DNA from: Oceanirhabdus seepicola
GTDB taxonomy: Bacteria > Bacillota > Clostridia > Clostridiales > Clostridiaceae
Direction of reading: 5' to 3'
Assembly: GCF_023684385.1 (NCBI RefSeq)
Contig: NZ_JAGSOJ010000002.1
Span: forward strand, 868,001-932,000
DNA: 64,000 nucleotides
Part shown: positions 17,257-27,600 of the stretch, in pieces
How positions within the stretch are numbered: the stretch's first letter is position 1
Layout of the letters: every line of letters starts with the position of its first letter
Notes under the pieces: model-generated
The model's database searches: none
What the model was told of the DNA's origin: nothing
Seen by the model: the letters and a program-made list of their open reading frames with translations, nothing else
Position numbers and translations under genes: made by a program

Positions 17257-17377
17257 CAGGCTGTTGAAAAAGCCCAATCTCATCGTCACTAAGACTCGTT
17301 GTGCTGCTCGAGTACTTATTTGTACACTGCGCTGCTCGCTCATCTTGTTCCTTGACCTTGGGCTTTTTCAACGCCTG
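17257..17377. mobile_element. MITE-like element with 20-bp terminal inverted repeats
   Basis: CAGGCTGTTGAAAAAGCCC at the left and its complement at the right (one indel) bound a 121-bp segment that is clearly more GC-rich than its surroundings and contains a second direct/inverted GCTGCTCG motif. No ORF with an RBS lies inside. It sits between two terminator-like GGCTGGAAGCC hairpins after the LCP gene. Similar ends occur on some insertion sequences, so a non-autonomous IS derivative is the likeliest reading. Confidence 0.65.
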
Positions 17378-17436
17378 AAATTCTTAAGACAGAAAACAGA
17401 GTCAAAACAATATATTGTAACTTTGTCAACAAACTC

Positions 17437-17460
17437 AGAGGCTGGAAAGCCTCTCTTTTT
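17437..17460 (+). terminator. terminator between convergent LCP and NlpC/P60 genes
   Basis: AGAGGCTGGAAAGCCTCT followed by CTTTTT. A related GGCTGGAAGCC stem occurs at 17242-17256, directly after the LCP stop; the MITE-like element lies between the two. Confidence 0.65.
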
Positions 17461-17567
17461 AAATAAGATTTATCTATTAATATCTTCATTGGTAGATCTG
17501 CCCTGTGTAGCTCTAAGTTTATTTTTTGCTGAATTAGCATATACTTTTGAAGTGTTAAATAATAACA

Positions 17568-19364
17568 TTATTTTAATATTCTTCTTGCAGTCAAGAAATC
17601 TTTTCTTGAAGATAATGAAGAAATTTTCACTACATCACCAGTTCTAGGAGCATGGATAAAGTGATTGTTTCCAACATAAATTCCTACATGATGTGGGTCC
17701 TTAGAAGTACCGAAGAAAATTAAATCTCCTGTTTTTAGATTATCCTTTGATACATGTATTCCTTGGTCTATTTGCTGATATGTAGTTCTACCTAGGGTAA
17801 TTCCATTCTGTTTATAAACATATTGAACGAGTCCAGAAGTATCAAATCCTGTTTCGGGAGTATTACCACCCCAAAAATAAGGAGTACCTAAGAATTGTAT
17901 TGCAGTAAATATAATAGCATTGTCAGTTCTTAGTACAGTTTTTATATTATCAATTTTATATATATAGAACTTTGAAAATGTGTAGTCCATAGAATTTTTT
18001 CTATAATAATCATGTGTTGTACGAATGAGACTACTTCCATTCTCATTTAAAATAAATGAATAATTTCTTTTTCCATCAGTAGATAAATCATCAAAAGGAA
18101 GTTTTTGAATATTTTTTATTGTATCCTCTTGAAGTACACCTATAAAAGAAAATTCTTCATTCTCCTTGTCTAAAGTGTTTTCTTTATAATTAAAACATAT
18201 CAAATTGGTGTTATTAATAAACTTTAAAGAAGAATAATAGCCCTCAGGTTTATCTTTGAAAATAACTGATAATTTATCATTGGTTGTATTATATCTCATA
18301 ATACTGTTTTGGGTATATGAACTATCTCCAATGAAATAATAATTTTCATTATCAGGACATATTATTGGAGAAGAAATTTTAATATCTGAAATATTTTCTA
18401 TTTCTCTCAGATTATTAGGATCAGCTAACGTATATTTGTAAATAGTTTGTGTATTTTGTTTGGAACCATTTGCGCAAATATAGAAGGTATTATTTGTTTT
18501 GTTATACTTAAATCCTGTCTGAGCAGGAAAGCATAAATTCAAATCTTTAAATCTTTTGCTGGAGATAACTATTTTTGAATCTACATCTAATATTCTAATA
18601 ATTTGACCCTTTTTTGATCGAGAAGATATAATGCTTATGTATTTATCACTTCCTTGTACTGGAATTATGTCAAATAAAAAAATCAATTCTAGATCATCTT
18701 TGATTATAAATTCATTATCTGATTCCTTTTGTTTTTCAGTTATAGTATAGCTATAACTTTCTGGAGCTAAATATTCTTTTTCTAGATAGCAATTTGTATA
18801 GTCTTCTTCAAGGTCTTTTTTGATTTCACTTAAATCATATATTTCATCAGCAGTATTTTCCTTTAAATTGTATGCACATAGCTTAAAGTTTTGCAGGAAA
18901 AATATTTTTTTAGTGGTAGCTGCTGTTATAGTAGACTTGGGAATAACATAATCTATTCTAGTAATTTTTTTAGTTTCAGAATTTGAAATATTAATGTTAT
19001 ATACATCATAACTATGTTTAAGCCCCCCAATATGCTTAATTGCAATTATATTATCTTTATCACTCCAGCAGATAGGAGTAAAATTTTCATCTGAGATGTC
19101 CAATTCTTTAATCTTTTCTAATTTAAAGGAATTATTTTCTTGCTCTTTAAGATTCATTTTAATGTCTGTAGTTAAAAGAATATCCTTTTCATTTGGCAAT
19201 TTTTGAAGGTCATCCTTAGTTTTTATATCCTGTTTTAGGTCTTTTTTAATCTTGACACCAGTGTTGTTTAAAGTAATGTTTTTACTGGTGGAATTGCAAG
19301 CTGACGAAGATATCATTGAAAAAATTATTAATATTGAAGATATTTTTTTAAAATAAATATACAT
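17568..19364 (-). CDS. lipoprotein with beta-propeller-like region and degenerate NlpC/P60 domain
   Basis: A 598-residue exported protein. The N terminus (KKISSILIIFSMISSSAC) is a lipoprotein signal with Cys at about residue 23. Residues about 70-460 are repeated beta-strand blocks like those of WD/TolB propellers. The C terminus, about 470-598, is an NlpC/P60 domain: LGTPYFWGGNTPETGFDTSG, GDLIFFG and HHVGIYVGNNHFIHAP. In active NlpC/P60 peptidases the motif is FDCSG; here the catalytic Cys codon is ACT (Thr), while the His and following polar residue remain. It is therefore probably a non-catalytic wall-binding or sensor protein. It lies 81 bp downstream of a histidine kinase on the same strand, so it may be part of that system. 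Confidence 0.88.
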   Translation of the reverse strand: MYIYFKKISSILIIFSMISSSACNSTSKNITLNNTGVKIKKDLKQDIKTKDDLQKLPNEKDILLTTDIKMNLKEQENNSFKLEKIKELDISDENFTPICWSDKDNIIAIKHIGGLKHSYDVYNINISNSETKKITRIDYVIPKSTITAATTKKIFFLQNFKLCAYNLKENTADEIYDLSEIKKDLEEDYTNCYLEKEYLAPESYSYTITEKQKESDNEFIIKDDLELIFLFDIIPVQGSDKYISIISSRSKKGQIIRILDVDSKIVISSKRFKDLNLCFPAQTGFKYNKTNNTFYICANGSKQNTQTIYKYTLADPNNLREIENISDIKISSPIICPDNENYYFIGDSSYTQNSIMRYNTTNDKLSVIFKDKPEGYYSSLKFINNTNLICFNYKENTLDKENEEFSFIGVLQEDTIKNIQKLPFDDLSTDGKRNYSFILNENGSSLIRTTHDYYRKNSMDYTFSKFYIYKIDNIKTVLRTDNAIIFTAIQFLGTPYFWGGNTPETGFDTSGLVQYVYKQNGITLGRTTYQQIDQGIHVSKDNLKTGDLIFFGTSKDPHHVGIYVGNNHFIHAPRTGDVVKISSLSSRKDFLTARRILK

Positions 19365-19445
19365 GATTTTTGCCCCCTAATATTTTGGATTTTCTAAGAT
19401 GAAGAGTTTCATATAAAACCCGGTATCTCTTTGTAAATCATAACA

Positions 19446-20921
19446 TCAACTTTTGTCCATAATTATCTCAGTTGTTTCCAAAATGTTACCGAAAGAGGGA
19501 AATTTAATTGTAACTACTATTACCTCACCATTCTTTATATTAATTTCTCCATTATGTTTTTTTATTATTTCATTACATATATATAAGCCTAATCCGTTGC
19601 TGTGTAATTCAGAGCTATTTTTACTTCTAACAAAGGGTTCAAATATATTTTCGTAAATTTCTCTAGGAATTATATCGCCTTTATTACAAACTTTAATTGT
19701 ATAAAAACCATCTTTATTTAAGGTGGTAATGTTTATATCTTCTTTAATGTGAGAATATTTAATTGCATTATCTATAATATTAATTAAAACCTGTCTTATT
19801 CTGTTAGTTGTGCCTGTGATATATCCTTTATCAATTGATTTACAGAGTTTTATGGAATGTTTGCGGGCTTTAATTTCCATATCGTCACATATTTCATTTA
19901 ATAGCTTTTGCATATTAATATCTTCAGCCTCATCTTCTGTTAAGGACATACCTTTAGAGACATCAATTAAGTCTAAAACAAGGTTATGCAATCGCTCACT
20001 TTCCATGTGAATCCTATTGATAGCCCTATTTTTAAACTCATCTTCTGAATTTAATTCTTCAAGAAGTATTTGTGCATAGCATGATATACCAGTTAAAGGA
20101 GTTTTTAATTCATGCGTTACATTGTTAAAAAATTGGGTTCGTATTTTCTCCAACCTCATAACCTTTTCCTTTTCTTTGGTTATAGTATCGATTTGCTCTT
20201 TAATTTTCATTTTCATTTCTACAAATTCCTTTGATAAAATACTAATTTCATCATTGCCTTTAATTGTTAATGTATTTGCATAATCACCTTCACTTACTTT
20301 TTTTACGTCTTTAGTTAAAATAGAGATTGGGGTTATTAATTTTGATATTAAGATGAAGGATAAAATAAATATAATTATAAGAATGCCTATTTCAGAGTAT
20401 GTAATTAAATTAACTAACTTTCTATTGGCAAAGTATAATTCACTTATGTTTTTCTTAATGGTAAGTACTCCTATTGGTTTTTCTTCAAAATATAGAGGAT
20501 AGGCAAAGGTTGCATAAGCTTTATCATTACCATATTGAAGTGTAATAATAACAGTACCCTCTAAAGCTGATTTTGTTAGCCTTTCTGTTACTTTTTTATC
20601 TAATATTCTAATATTACTCTGAATAATTTTTCCATCCTTGTCTCTTACTTGACTATCACAGTTGTGGGTAGATGTAAAATAAGATAGTATATCAAAAGAG
20701 AGGGAATCTAGACTTTCATCATTAAAAGGTAAATTATTTAACAAAAATCTATAATGTATATATTCTCTTGAATTATTCATAATGTCTTTGACTGAGCTTT
20801 TTATTGTGTTTTCAAGATTCACTTCAAATACCTTACGCATTAGAAGATTTATACCTATTCCTGAAATAAGAAAAATTAAGGACAATCCTAAAGTAAATTT
20901 AAATTTAATGCTTTTTTTCAT
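19446..20921 (-). CDS. sensor histidine kinase, HAMP type
   Basis: A 491-residue membrane sensor kinase. Transmembrane segments lie at residues about 7-27 and 170-192 and enclose an extracytoplasmic sensor region of about 140 residues. A HAMP domain (LITPISILTKDVKKVSEGDY) is followed by the HisKA helix with phospho-acceptor His in FFNNVTHELKTPLTG, the N box INIIDNAIKYSH and the G2 box HSNGLGLYICNEIIKKH. It phosphorylates the regulator encoded immediately upstream; the two genes overlap by 4 bp (ATGA). The extracellular lipoprotein encoded next is a candidate sensory partner. The stimulus is unknown. Confidence 0.93.
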   Translation of the reverse strand: MKKSIKFKFTLGLSLIFLISGIGINLLMRKVFEVNLENTIKSSVKDIMNNSREYIHYRFLLNNLPFNDESLDSLSFDILSYFTSTHNCDSQVRDKDGKIIQSNIRILDKKVTERLTKSALEGTVIITLQYGNDKAYATFAYPLYFEEKPIGVLTIKKNISELYFANRKLVNLITYSEIGILIIIFILSFILISKLITPISILTKDVKKVSEGDYANTLTIKGNDEISILSKEFVEMKMKIKEQIDTITKEKEKVMRLEKIRTQFFNNVTHELKTPLTGISCYAQILLEELNSEDEFKNRAINRIHMESERLHNLVLDLIDVSKGMSLTEDEAEDINMQKLLNEICDDMEIKARKHSIKLCKSIDKGYITGTTNRIRQVLINIIDNAIKYSHIKEDINITTLNKDGFYTIKVCNKGDIIPREIYENIFEPFVRSKNSSELHSNGLGLYICNEIIKKHNGEINIKNGEVIVVTIKFPSFGNILETTEIIMDKS

Positions 20922-21616
20922 TTTTTAATATTCCTTAAAACGTATCCTATACCAAAGATAGTTTCAATTATAGATTGTCCACTTTCTGAATCAAGTTTTG
21001 ATCTTAATCTTCTAATATGAGTATCAACTGTTCTCATTTCACCTTCATAATCAAATCCCCAAACCTTGTCTAAAAGCTCATTTCTTGAAAAAACTCTCTC
21101 TTTATTTCTTACCAAAAACTCTAATAGATCATACTCCTTTGGCTTAAGCTTAATGTCGTCTTCATTTTTTAACACTCTTCTACTTTTTAGGTTTATTTTA
21201 ATATTCTCATTAAGCTGTAAAAATTCTTTTTCTTTTTCAAAGTTACTGTATTTTTGAACTCTTCGAAGAGCTACTTTTATTCTTGTCAAAACTTCTTTTA
21301 TATGAAAGGGTTTTGTTATATAGTCATCTGCGCCAAGCTCAAGCCCTAAAACTTTATCAACTATATCATTTCTTGCTGTAAGCATAAGAATTGGTATTTG
21401 GTAAACCGAATTGATATACTTGCATAATTCAAAGCCGTTTTCATCAGGTAAATTTATATCAAGGAGTGCTAAGTCAATACTGTGTTCTTTTAATGATTTT
21501 TTTGCCTCTCTTGATGAATAAGCACTTATAACTTCATAACCTTCTTTTCTTAATGAAAAGCTTAATGCATCATTAATAGAAAATTCGTCTTCAATAACAA
21601 TTATTGTATGATTCAT
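20918..21616 (-). CDS. OmpR/PhoB-family response regulator
   Basis: A 232-residue regulator. The receiver domain (residues 1-115) has the acidic pair ED near residue 9, the phospho-acceptor Asp in LALLDINLPDENG near 53, the switch Thr in MLTARND and Lys in YITKPF. A winged-helix DNA-binding domain follows from about 130 (LKPKEYDLLEFL, VDTHIRRLRSKL, GIGYVLR). Start 21616 has GGAGG 7 bp upstream; an in-frame ATG 27 bp earlier lacks one. It overlaps the histidine kinase start by 4 bp and is the first gene of the kinase-lipoprotein unit. Confidence 0.94.
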   Translation of the reverse strand: MNHTIIVIEDEFSINDALSFSLRKEGYEVISAYSSREAKKSLKEHSIDLALLDINLPDENGFELCKYINSVYQIPILMLTARNDIVDKVLGLELGADDYITKPFHIKEVLTRIKVALRRVQKYSNFEKEKEFLQLNENIKINLKSRRVLKNEDDIKLKPKEYDLLEFLVRNKERVFSRNELLDKVWGFDYEGEMRTVDTHIRRLRSKLDSESGQSIIETIFGIGYVLRNIKK

Positions 21617-21726
21617 TTTATGTCCTCCAAATCTTTTACTCAAATTTGTAGTAGTGCATGATTAATTCTAATTATTGTAATCTAAGGAGATTATACATGT
21701 ATTTGTGAAATTTATCTAGTTAAATT

Positions 21727-21752
21727 AAAAGAGAGGCTCGTGAGCCTCTCTT
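21727..21752 (-). terminator. terminator of the P-loop ATPase gene
   Basis: GAGAGGCTC and GAGCCTCTC form a stem, with a T-rich tail on the reverse strand just after the stop codon at 21755. Confidence 0.75.
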
Positions 21753-21754
21753 AA

Positions 21755-22840
21755 TTATTTTATATATCCATTAATTCTTGAGATAATATTTTCTTTGACT
21801 TGATTAATTTTATTGAAATCCATATTTGGAATATATCCAGTTTCAAGTTTATCATGAACACTTTTCGCAATTTTAAGATTAGCCAAACCTTTGTTTAATA
21901 AGTTATAAAAATCATCTTCACATTCGTTAATTTCATCTGATTTTTTTGTTAATAGAGCATTATTTAAATGTCTATTAAGATTTATAATCCTTCCATGACT
22001 GATTTGAGGAGTATAAATTTCATTACTTGATGCAAGAGCAATATCTAGTTCAGGAATAATAAGATGGGATATTTTATCAGGCCTTAGAGGGCTATGAAAT
22101 ACTTCGGTATAATAACCGTATCTTAAAGCTTCTTCATATAAATATTCTAGAATTAAATCGTGTCCAGTACCAGGTTTTCCTTGAAGAACATATATCTTTT
22201 GAATACCCTCAGTTAAATTTTCTATGAAACTGATTATTCCATTAGGTGTAAGCGCTGTTGCAAACATATGTCGATCTTTATGAAGTTTATTTGATTTTTT
22301 GTCTGGTAGTATTTCATCTTTTAATGAAAGCATGAGTTCATTGACTTTACCCCAGTTTTGAGCAGCAGAATAATATGAGCATAGATCATCATTTATTATT
22401 TTTGAAGCTGCAATATATTTGTAGGCTTTTTTAAAATAAAGACCAACTTCTTTATTTGTATCAATAATCATTTGTCTATACTTCCCAAATCCATCCACGT
22501 TCCAACATTCACCAAGATTTAAAATTTCATCGACAGCACCAGGATTGATAGGGTCTACAACATGAGGTGCAGTTCCATCTATTAGAACAACATTCAATCC
22601 TTTTATAACAACTCCATCAAGAGAATTGTTATCAGAAGAGCAATGATGATGCTCAATATCATATCCTTTATCGTAGTAGTATTTACCGATATCTTTCATT
22701 AATGTGGATTTACCTGTTCCAGGCCCACCTTTAATACAAAAAATTCTTGTGGCTTCTTTTTGACTCATAATATATCTGTAGAATGAATAGAAACCTTTTG
22801 AGGTATTACCCCCTGGGAAATAGTTTTTAATTGTAGCCAT
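21755..22840 (-). CDS. P-loop ATPase of the PRK06851-like family
   Basis: A 361-residue cytoplasmic protein with two related nucleotide-binding halves. The first has a perfect Walker A, GGPGTGKSTLM, near residue 38, followed by a hydrophobic strand ending in LIDGTAPHVVDP; the second has an imperfect loop, LQGKPGTGHDLILEYL, near residue 220, lacking the Lys-Ser/Thr pair. The family is common in spore-forming Firmicutes and its role is not established. The double P-loop arrangement with one degenerate site may be regulatory. The ATG is preceded by a weak AAATTAGGAAGTGAA site. It is transcribed as a single gene with its own terminator. Confidence 0.8.
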   Translation of the reverse strand: MATIKNYFPGGNTSKGFYSFYRYIMSQKEATRIFCIKGGPGTGKSTLMKDIGKYYYDKGYDIEHHHCSSDNNSLDGVVIKGLNVVLIDGTAPHVVDPINPGAVDEILNLGECWNVDGFGKYRQMIIDTNKEVGLYFKKAYKYIAASKIINDDLCSYYSAAQNWGKVNELMLSLKDEILPDKKSNKLHKDRHMFATALTPNGIISFIENLTEGIQKIYVLQGKPGTGHDLILEYLYEEALRYGYYTEVFHSPLRPDKISHLIIPELDIALASSNEIYTPQISHGRIINLNRHLNNALLTKKSDEINECEDDFYNLLNKGLANLKIAKSVHDKLETGYIPNMDFNKINQVKENIISRINGYIK

Positions 22841-22957
22841 TTAATTCACTTCCTAATTTCATAATTTCATATTTTCTATACAATATAATATATTTCGTAT
22901 TAGAGAAATGTTTACTATTATTTTGATGTTTATTATGGTGAAAGGGAGAGTTTAAAA

Positions 22958-23010
22958 GAATAGTTGGAAGTTAAGAGATAGTGGAGAACGAGTGACGTTT
23001 AACTTCACTT
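22958..23010. repeat. degenerate heptad-arm element, copy H
   Basis: AGTTGGAAGTTAAGAG followed by GTGGAGAACGAGTGACGTTT resembles the outer half of the heptad elements. The remainder of the 22841-23224 gap contains a GGGGTTTTAAATCCCC palindrome (about 23045-23060) and a possible TATACT -10 site near 23133; no ORF is supported. Confidence 0.45.
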
Positions 23011-23224
23011 GCTGCTTATTCTGAAGTCTACTACGCACAACTTTTGGGGTTTTAAATCCCCATGAGATAAAAAAACTTTAGAATATCTAAATAATTCTGG
23101 ATTTTTTATATAAAATAGAAATGTTATGGTGTATACTATAGGGGATATAAGGTATATTAGGTACATTAGTGTATTTTATTAAATATACCTTTGATAAAAA
23201 AGCATAATGCTAGGAGGAAAAAGT

Positions 23225-24523
23225 ATGAATGAAAAAATATTTGCTCAAGAGTTGATAGATTTTTGTTATGATAGTCCAACAGCTTTTCATGCAGTAGAAA
23301 ATGTGGAAGAACAATTAATGAAAGAAAACTTCGTTAAATTAAACGAAGGGGATGAATGGAAAATTGAAAAGGGTGGAAAATATTTCACTACTAAAAATGG
23401 TTCCGCATTAATTGCATTCACAGTAGGAAGCGATAATATTGAGGAAAAAGGATTTAGATTGATTGGAGCACACACAGATTCTCCTGGATTTAGAATTAAA
23501 CCAAATGCAGAAATGGTGGCTGAAAAAACTTACTTAAAATTAAACACTGAAGTTTATGGTGGTCCTATAGTAAATACATGGTTAGATAGACCATTATCTG
23601 TAGCAGGTAGAGTGACGCTAATGAGCGAAAATCCTCTAAAACCAGAAATAAGACTTATGAATATAAACAAACCTATAATGATAATTCCTAATCTTGCAAT
23701 ACATATGAATAGAGAAGTAAATAAAGGGGTAGAGCTTAATAGACAAAATCATGTTCTTCCTTTAGTTGGTATGATAAATGAAAAGTTGGAGAAAGATAAT
23801 TTTATCTTAAAGCTTATAGCTGAGGAATTAAATGTTGAAATGGATAAGATTATAGATTTTGATCTATTCTTATATGAGTTTGAAAAAGGTTGTTTAGTAG
23901 GATTCAACGAAGAATTCATTTCAAGTGCTAGACTTGATGATCTTCAAAATATTCATTCTGGAATAAGAGCACTTGTAGAATGTAAAAATACAAAAGCAAC
24001 AAATGTAATGGTTTGCTATGATAATGAGGAAATAGGTAGTTCAACAAAGCAAGGAGCAGACTCAGAAATGTTAGCAATAATATTAGAGAGAATAGTACTT
24101 GCACTTGGTGGAACTAGAGATAATTACCTAAGAAGTATTGCTCATTCATTTATTATTTCTGCAGATAATGCTCATGCTATACATCCAAACTATGTTGAGA
24201 AGCACGATCCAACTAATAGGCCTATAATCAATAATGGTCCAGTGATAAAAATAAATGCAAATCAAAGCTATACAACTGATAGTGAATCAGGTGCGGTTTT
24301 TGAGATGATTTGCAAAAGATGTGAAGTTCCTTATCAAAAGTTTGTTAATAGATCTGACGTAAGAGGTGGTTCTACTATAGGGCCAATTAATTCAACACAC
24401 TTGAATATGAGATCAGTGGACATTGGATTACCACAATTAGCTATGCATTCAATAAGGGAAATGGCAGGAGTAAAAGATCATACTTATGCTTATAAAGTAT
24501 ATCTTGAGTTCTTTAGCTTATAG
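23225..24523 (+). CDS. apeB: M18 family aspartyl aminopeptidase
   Basis: A 432-residue dodecameric-type cytosolic metallo-aminopeptidase that removes N-terminal acidic residues. Metal and catalytic motifs of the M18 family are present: GAHTDSPGFRIKP near residue 82, SSARLDDL near 233, CYDNEEIGSSTKQGA near 263 and the final His in NSTHLNMRSVDIG near 395. Length fits family 2 enzymes. Start 23225 has AGGAGGAAAAAGT as the RBS; the ATG at 23207 has none. A terminator follows. It probably takes part in peptide turnover. Confidence 0.95.
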   Translation: MNEKIFAQELIDFCYDSPTAFHAVENVEEQLMKENFVKLNEGDEWKIEKGGKYFTTKNGSALIAFTVGSDNIEEKGFRLIGAHTDSPGFRIKPNAEMVAEKTYLKLNTEVYGGPIVNTWLDRPLSVAGRVTLMSENPLKPEIRLMNINKPIMIIPNLAIHMNREVNKGVELNRQNHVLPLVGMINEKLEKDNFILKLIAEELNVEMDKIIDFDLFLYEFEKGCLVGFNEEFISSARLDDLQNIHSGIRALVECKNTKATNVMVCYDNEEIGSSTKQGADSEMLAIILERIVLALGGTRDNYLRSIAHSFIISADNAHAIHPNYVEKHDPTNRPIINNGPVIKINANQSYTTDSESGAVFEMICKRCEVPYQKFVNRSDVRGGSTIGPINSTHLNMRSVDIGLPQLAMHSIREMAGVKDHTYAYKVYLEFFSL

Positions 24524-24532
24524 ATAGATTTA

Positions 24533-24566
24533 AAAACAGACTAGCCTAATGGCTAGTTTGTTTTTT
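24533..24566 (+). terminator. terminator after the M18 aminopeptidase
   Basis: AAACAGACTAGCC and GGCTAGTTTGTTTTTT form a stem with a four-base loop and a long T run. Confidence 0.8.
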
Positions 24567-24639
24567 ATAAAGAAATAATAATTTCAATGAAATAGGGATA
24601 AAATACATGAAGAGTTAAGAAATGAAAGGGGGTAGTCAG

Positions 24640-27600
24640 ATGGTTTGGCTATTTTTTACTTTAACTGGAATATGTATTTTATTCCTATTTTCTTTTATAC
24701 ATATTAGAAATAATAACAAAGATGAATTTGATATTTTATACAAAAAAATTGATGAATTTGAAGAATGTTATAAAAGTTTTAAAGAAGATAATATTTCATA
24801 TAGATATGTAAATCTAAATAAAAAAGATGAAAAAAGAATTATTAATCAAGTGAAAGTAAGTTATGAATATATACAGAAGAGTTATAATCGACTGGTTTCA
24901 TACAAGCTTGAGAATATAAACAATTGTGAAAGATGGATAGTTGATAATATAAGTATAATTGAGAAAGAATATAAAATTTTAACCAGAACACTAAGTAATA
25001 ATGGAATACAAAGCTTACCTACATATATAAAGACTAGTAATAAGGAATTAAAAAGATATCCTAGAATTTTGCTTCTGACCATGAAATATATAAAAGATAT
25101 TCAAGATGTACTGTGTAAAGAAGATATAATCAAAGCTTTTAAAGAATGTGAAAAAGGTGGAAGGCTTTCTTATAGAGAGATTAACTTTCTGAAATCATGT
25201 ATAAGCTTTTCATTAATACAATGCATAAGCGTTGTTTCAGGACAAATAGCACTATTGACGGAAGAAGAGGAAATTTCTTGTGAATTGATTGAAAAATTAA
25301 AAGAAAATTTAATTGATGAAAATGAATTTGTTGAAATTTTTAATGATAATTATAAAAGAAATAAATTGTTCTTTATTAATAAAACATTAGAATATTTACA
25401 TGAATACAGTGAAAATAATATTCCCATGTATAACATATATAATAACATCGTAAAAACTAATAATATTGATGAAGAAGATATTTCAAATAAAACTAAGAGT
25501 TTTTTAATAGATAATGAGTGTAAAATTTCTAGATATATAAAAAGTTTAAACCTAATTGAAAAAATTCAATGGGAAAATTGCATTACACAAATTTCTTATG
25601 TAGAGAGAATGTTGCTAAGGGATCCATCGAAGGTATATAGTAGTATGGATTTAGAATCTAAAAAATTATATAGAAGTAAGATAGAAAAAATGTCAAAGAA
25701 ATTTGGGATTAGTGAATTCGAAATAGTTGATTCTATTTTAAATAAGTGTGAAAAAGCAGTGGAGGAGATAAATAAACATGTTGGATACTATATAGTAGAC
25801 TATGGACAAAAATTTTTATTAAAGAATTATGGGAGTTTTTTCAAACCTTCATTTATTAATAAAAAGAGTCGAGTGAAAATATATGTATCTACAAATGTAA
25901 TATTGACCTTGTTTTTTATTGGAATTCTATTAAGAGGAGTATATCTAATAGATAATGAAAAAAGTTTAATTAAGTATATTATTCCTGCATTATTATTGAT
26001 TCCTTCTTTTAGTCAATTATCATTAACGTTGATTAATTGGGTTATTTCTATAAGAAAAAATCCTGAAATAATACCTAAAATAGATTTTTATAATGGAATA
26101 AATGAAGATAATAAAACCTGTGTTGTTATACCTTGTATGTTTACTAATGAGAATGATATTAAAGAATTAACTGATAAATTGGAAATATATTTCTTGGGAA
26201 ATAAGGATGATAATATTTATTTTGCCTTATTGGGAGACTATGTTGACAATGATGTTTTTAAAAAAGAAAATGATGAAAAACTAAGAGATTATTCATTAAA
26301 GTGTATTGAAACACTAAATGAAAAATATAATGAACACAGTAAGTTCAATGTATTTATTAGAAAGAGAATATTTAATCATAGAGATAAATACTGGATGGGA
26401 TGGGAGCGAAAAAGAGGTAAGTTAGTTGAATTTAATCGACTTCTGAGAGGAGATAAGAATACAACTTATGAAGTTTTAGGAGGAGATATACAAAAACTAC
26501 AAGAGTGTAAACATATAATTACTCTTGATGAAGATACATTCTTACCAATTGGTGTGTGTAAAAAACTTGTTGGAGCAATGGAACATATTCTTAATAAACC
26601 TATTTATGATGAAAAAAAGAAGAAGGTTATTAGGGGATATACAATAATTCAACCAAGGATTAGTATAAACTATGTCTCTCATAATAAATCCCTATTTTCA
26701 AGAATATTTAGTGGGGATAGTGGGTTTGATATATATACACGAGCAGTTTCAGATATATATCAAGATTTATTTAGAGAAGGAATTTTCACAGGCAAAGGTA
26801 TTTATAATATTGACATGTTTAATAAAGTTTTAAATCAAGAAATACCAGAATACACAGTTCTCAGTCATGATCTTATAGAAGGGGCTTTTGTAAAATGTGG
26901 ATTAGGTACTGATATAGAATTTATTGATAGTTATCCAACGAGCTATTACTCATTTTGTAAGAGATTACATAGATGGGTAAGGGGGGATTGGCAACTAATA
27001 GATTTTTTAAAGAGAACGAATCTTAAGGCTTTAAATAAAATTCAAATTATAGATAATATGAGGAGAAGTTTAATATCACCTAGCATAATTGCTATTATAA
27101 TTTTCTCTTTGTTAAACATACTACCAAATGATAAAGGTGTGTGGTTAGCTGCAGCACTTATATCATATATTGTGCCTGTTTTGATAAATATCAGTGAAGT
27201 TGTCTTTCTTAAAGCTAAGACTTATGGGCTTCTTTATGATTACAAAAATTACAAAAACACAATAGAAAGGATATTGGTAATAATAGCGTTTATACCATAC
27301 AATTCTTATTTAATGGGTGATGCTATTGTAAGAACTTTATATCGAATGTTTTTTTCAAAAAGAAATCTTCTTCAGTGGACTCCAGCGAGTACTATAGAAA
27401 AAAATGCAGATAATAGCTTTTTATTTTATGTGAAAGAAATGAAGGTAGCACCAATATTTTCTGTTGTTGTTATGCTTGTATCTTACGCTTATCATGTTGA
27501 TTTAATGATGTATTATCTTTTTCCATGTGGATTATGGTTTTTTAGTCCATATATAGCCTATAGCATAAGTAGAGAATGTGATAATGAGAATGTGGAGAAG

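Noticed and set aside
17228..17647. 139-residue open frame across the MITE-like element
   Set aside because: It runs through the LCP end, inverted repeats and a terminator into the opposite gene's 3' end, with no ribosome site.
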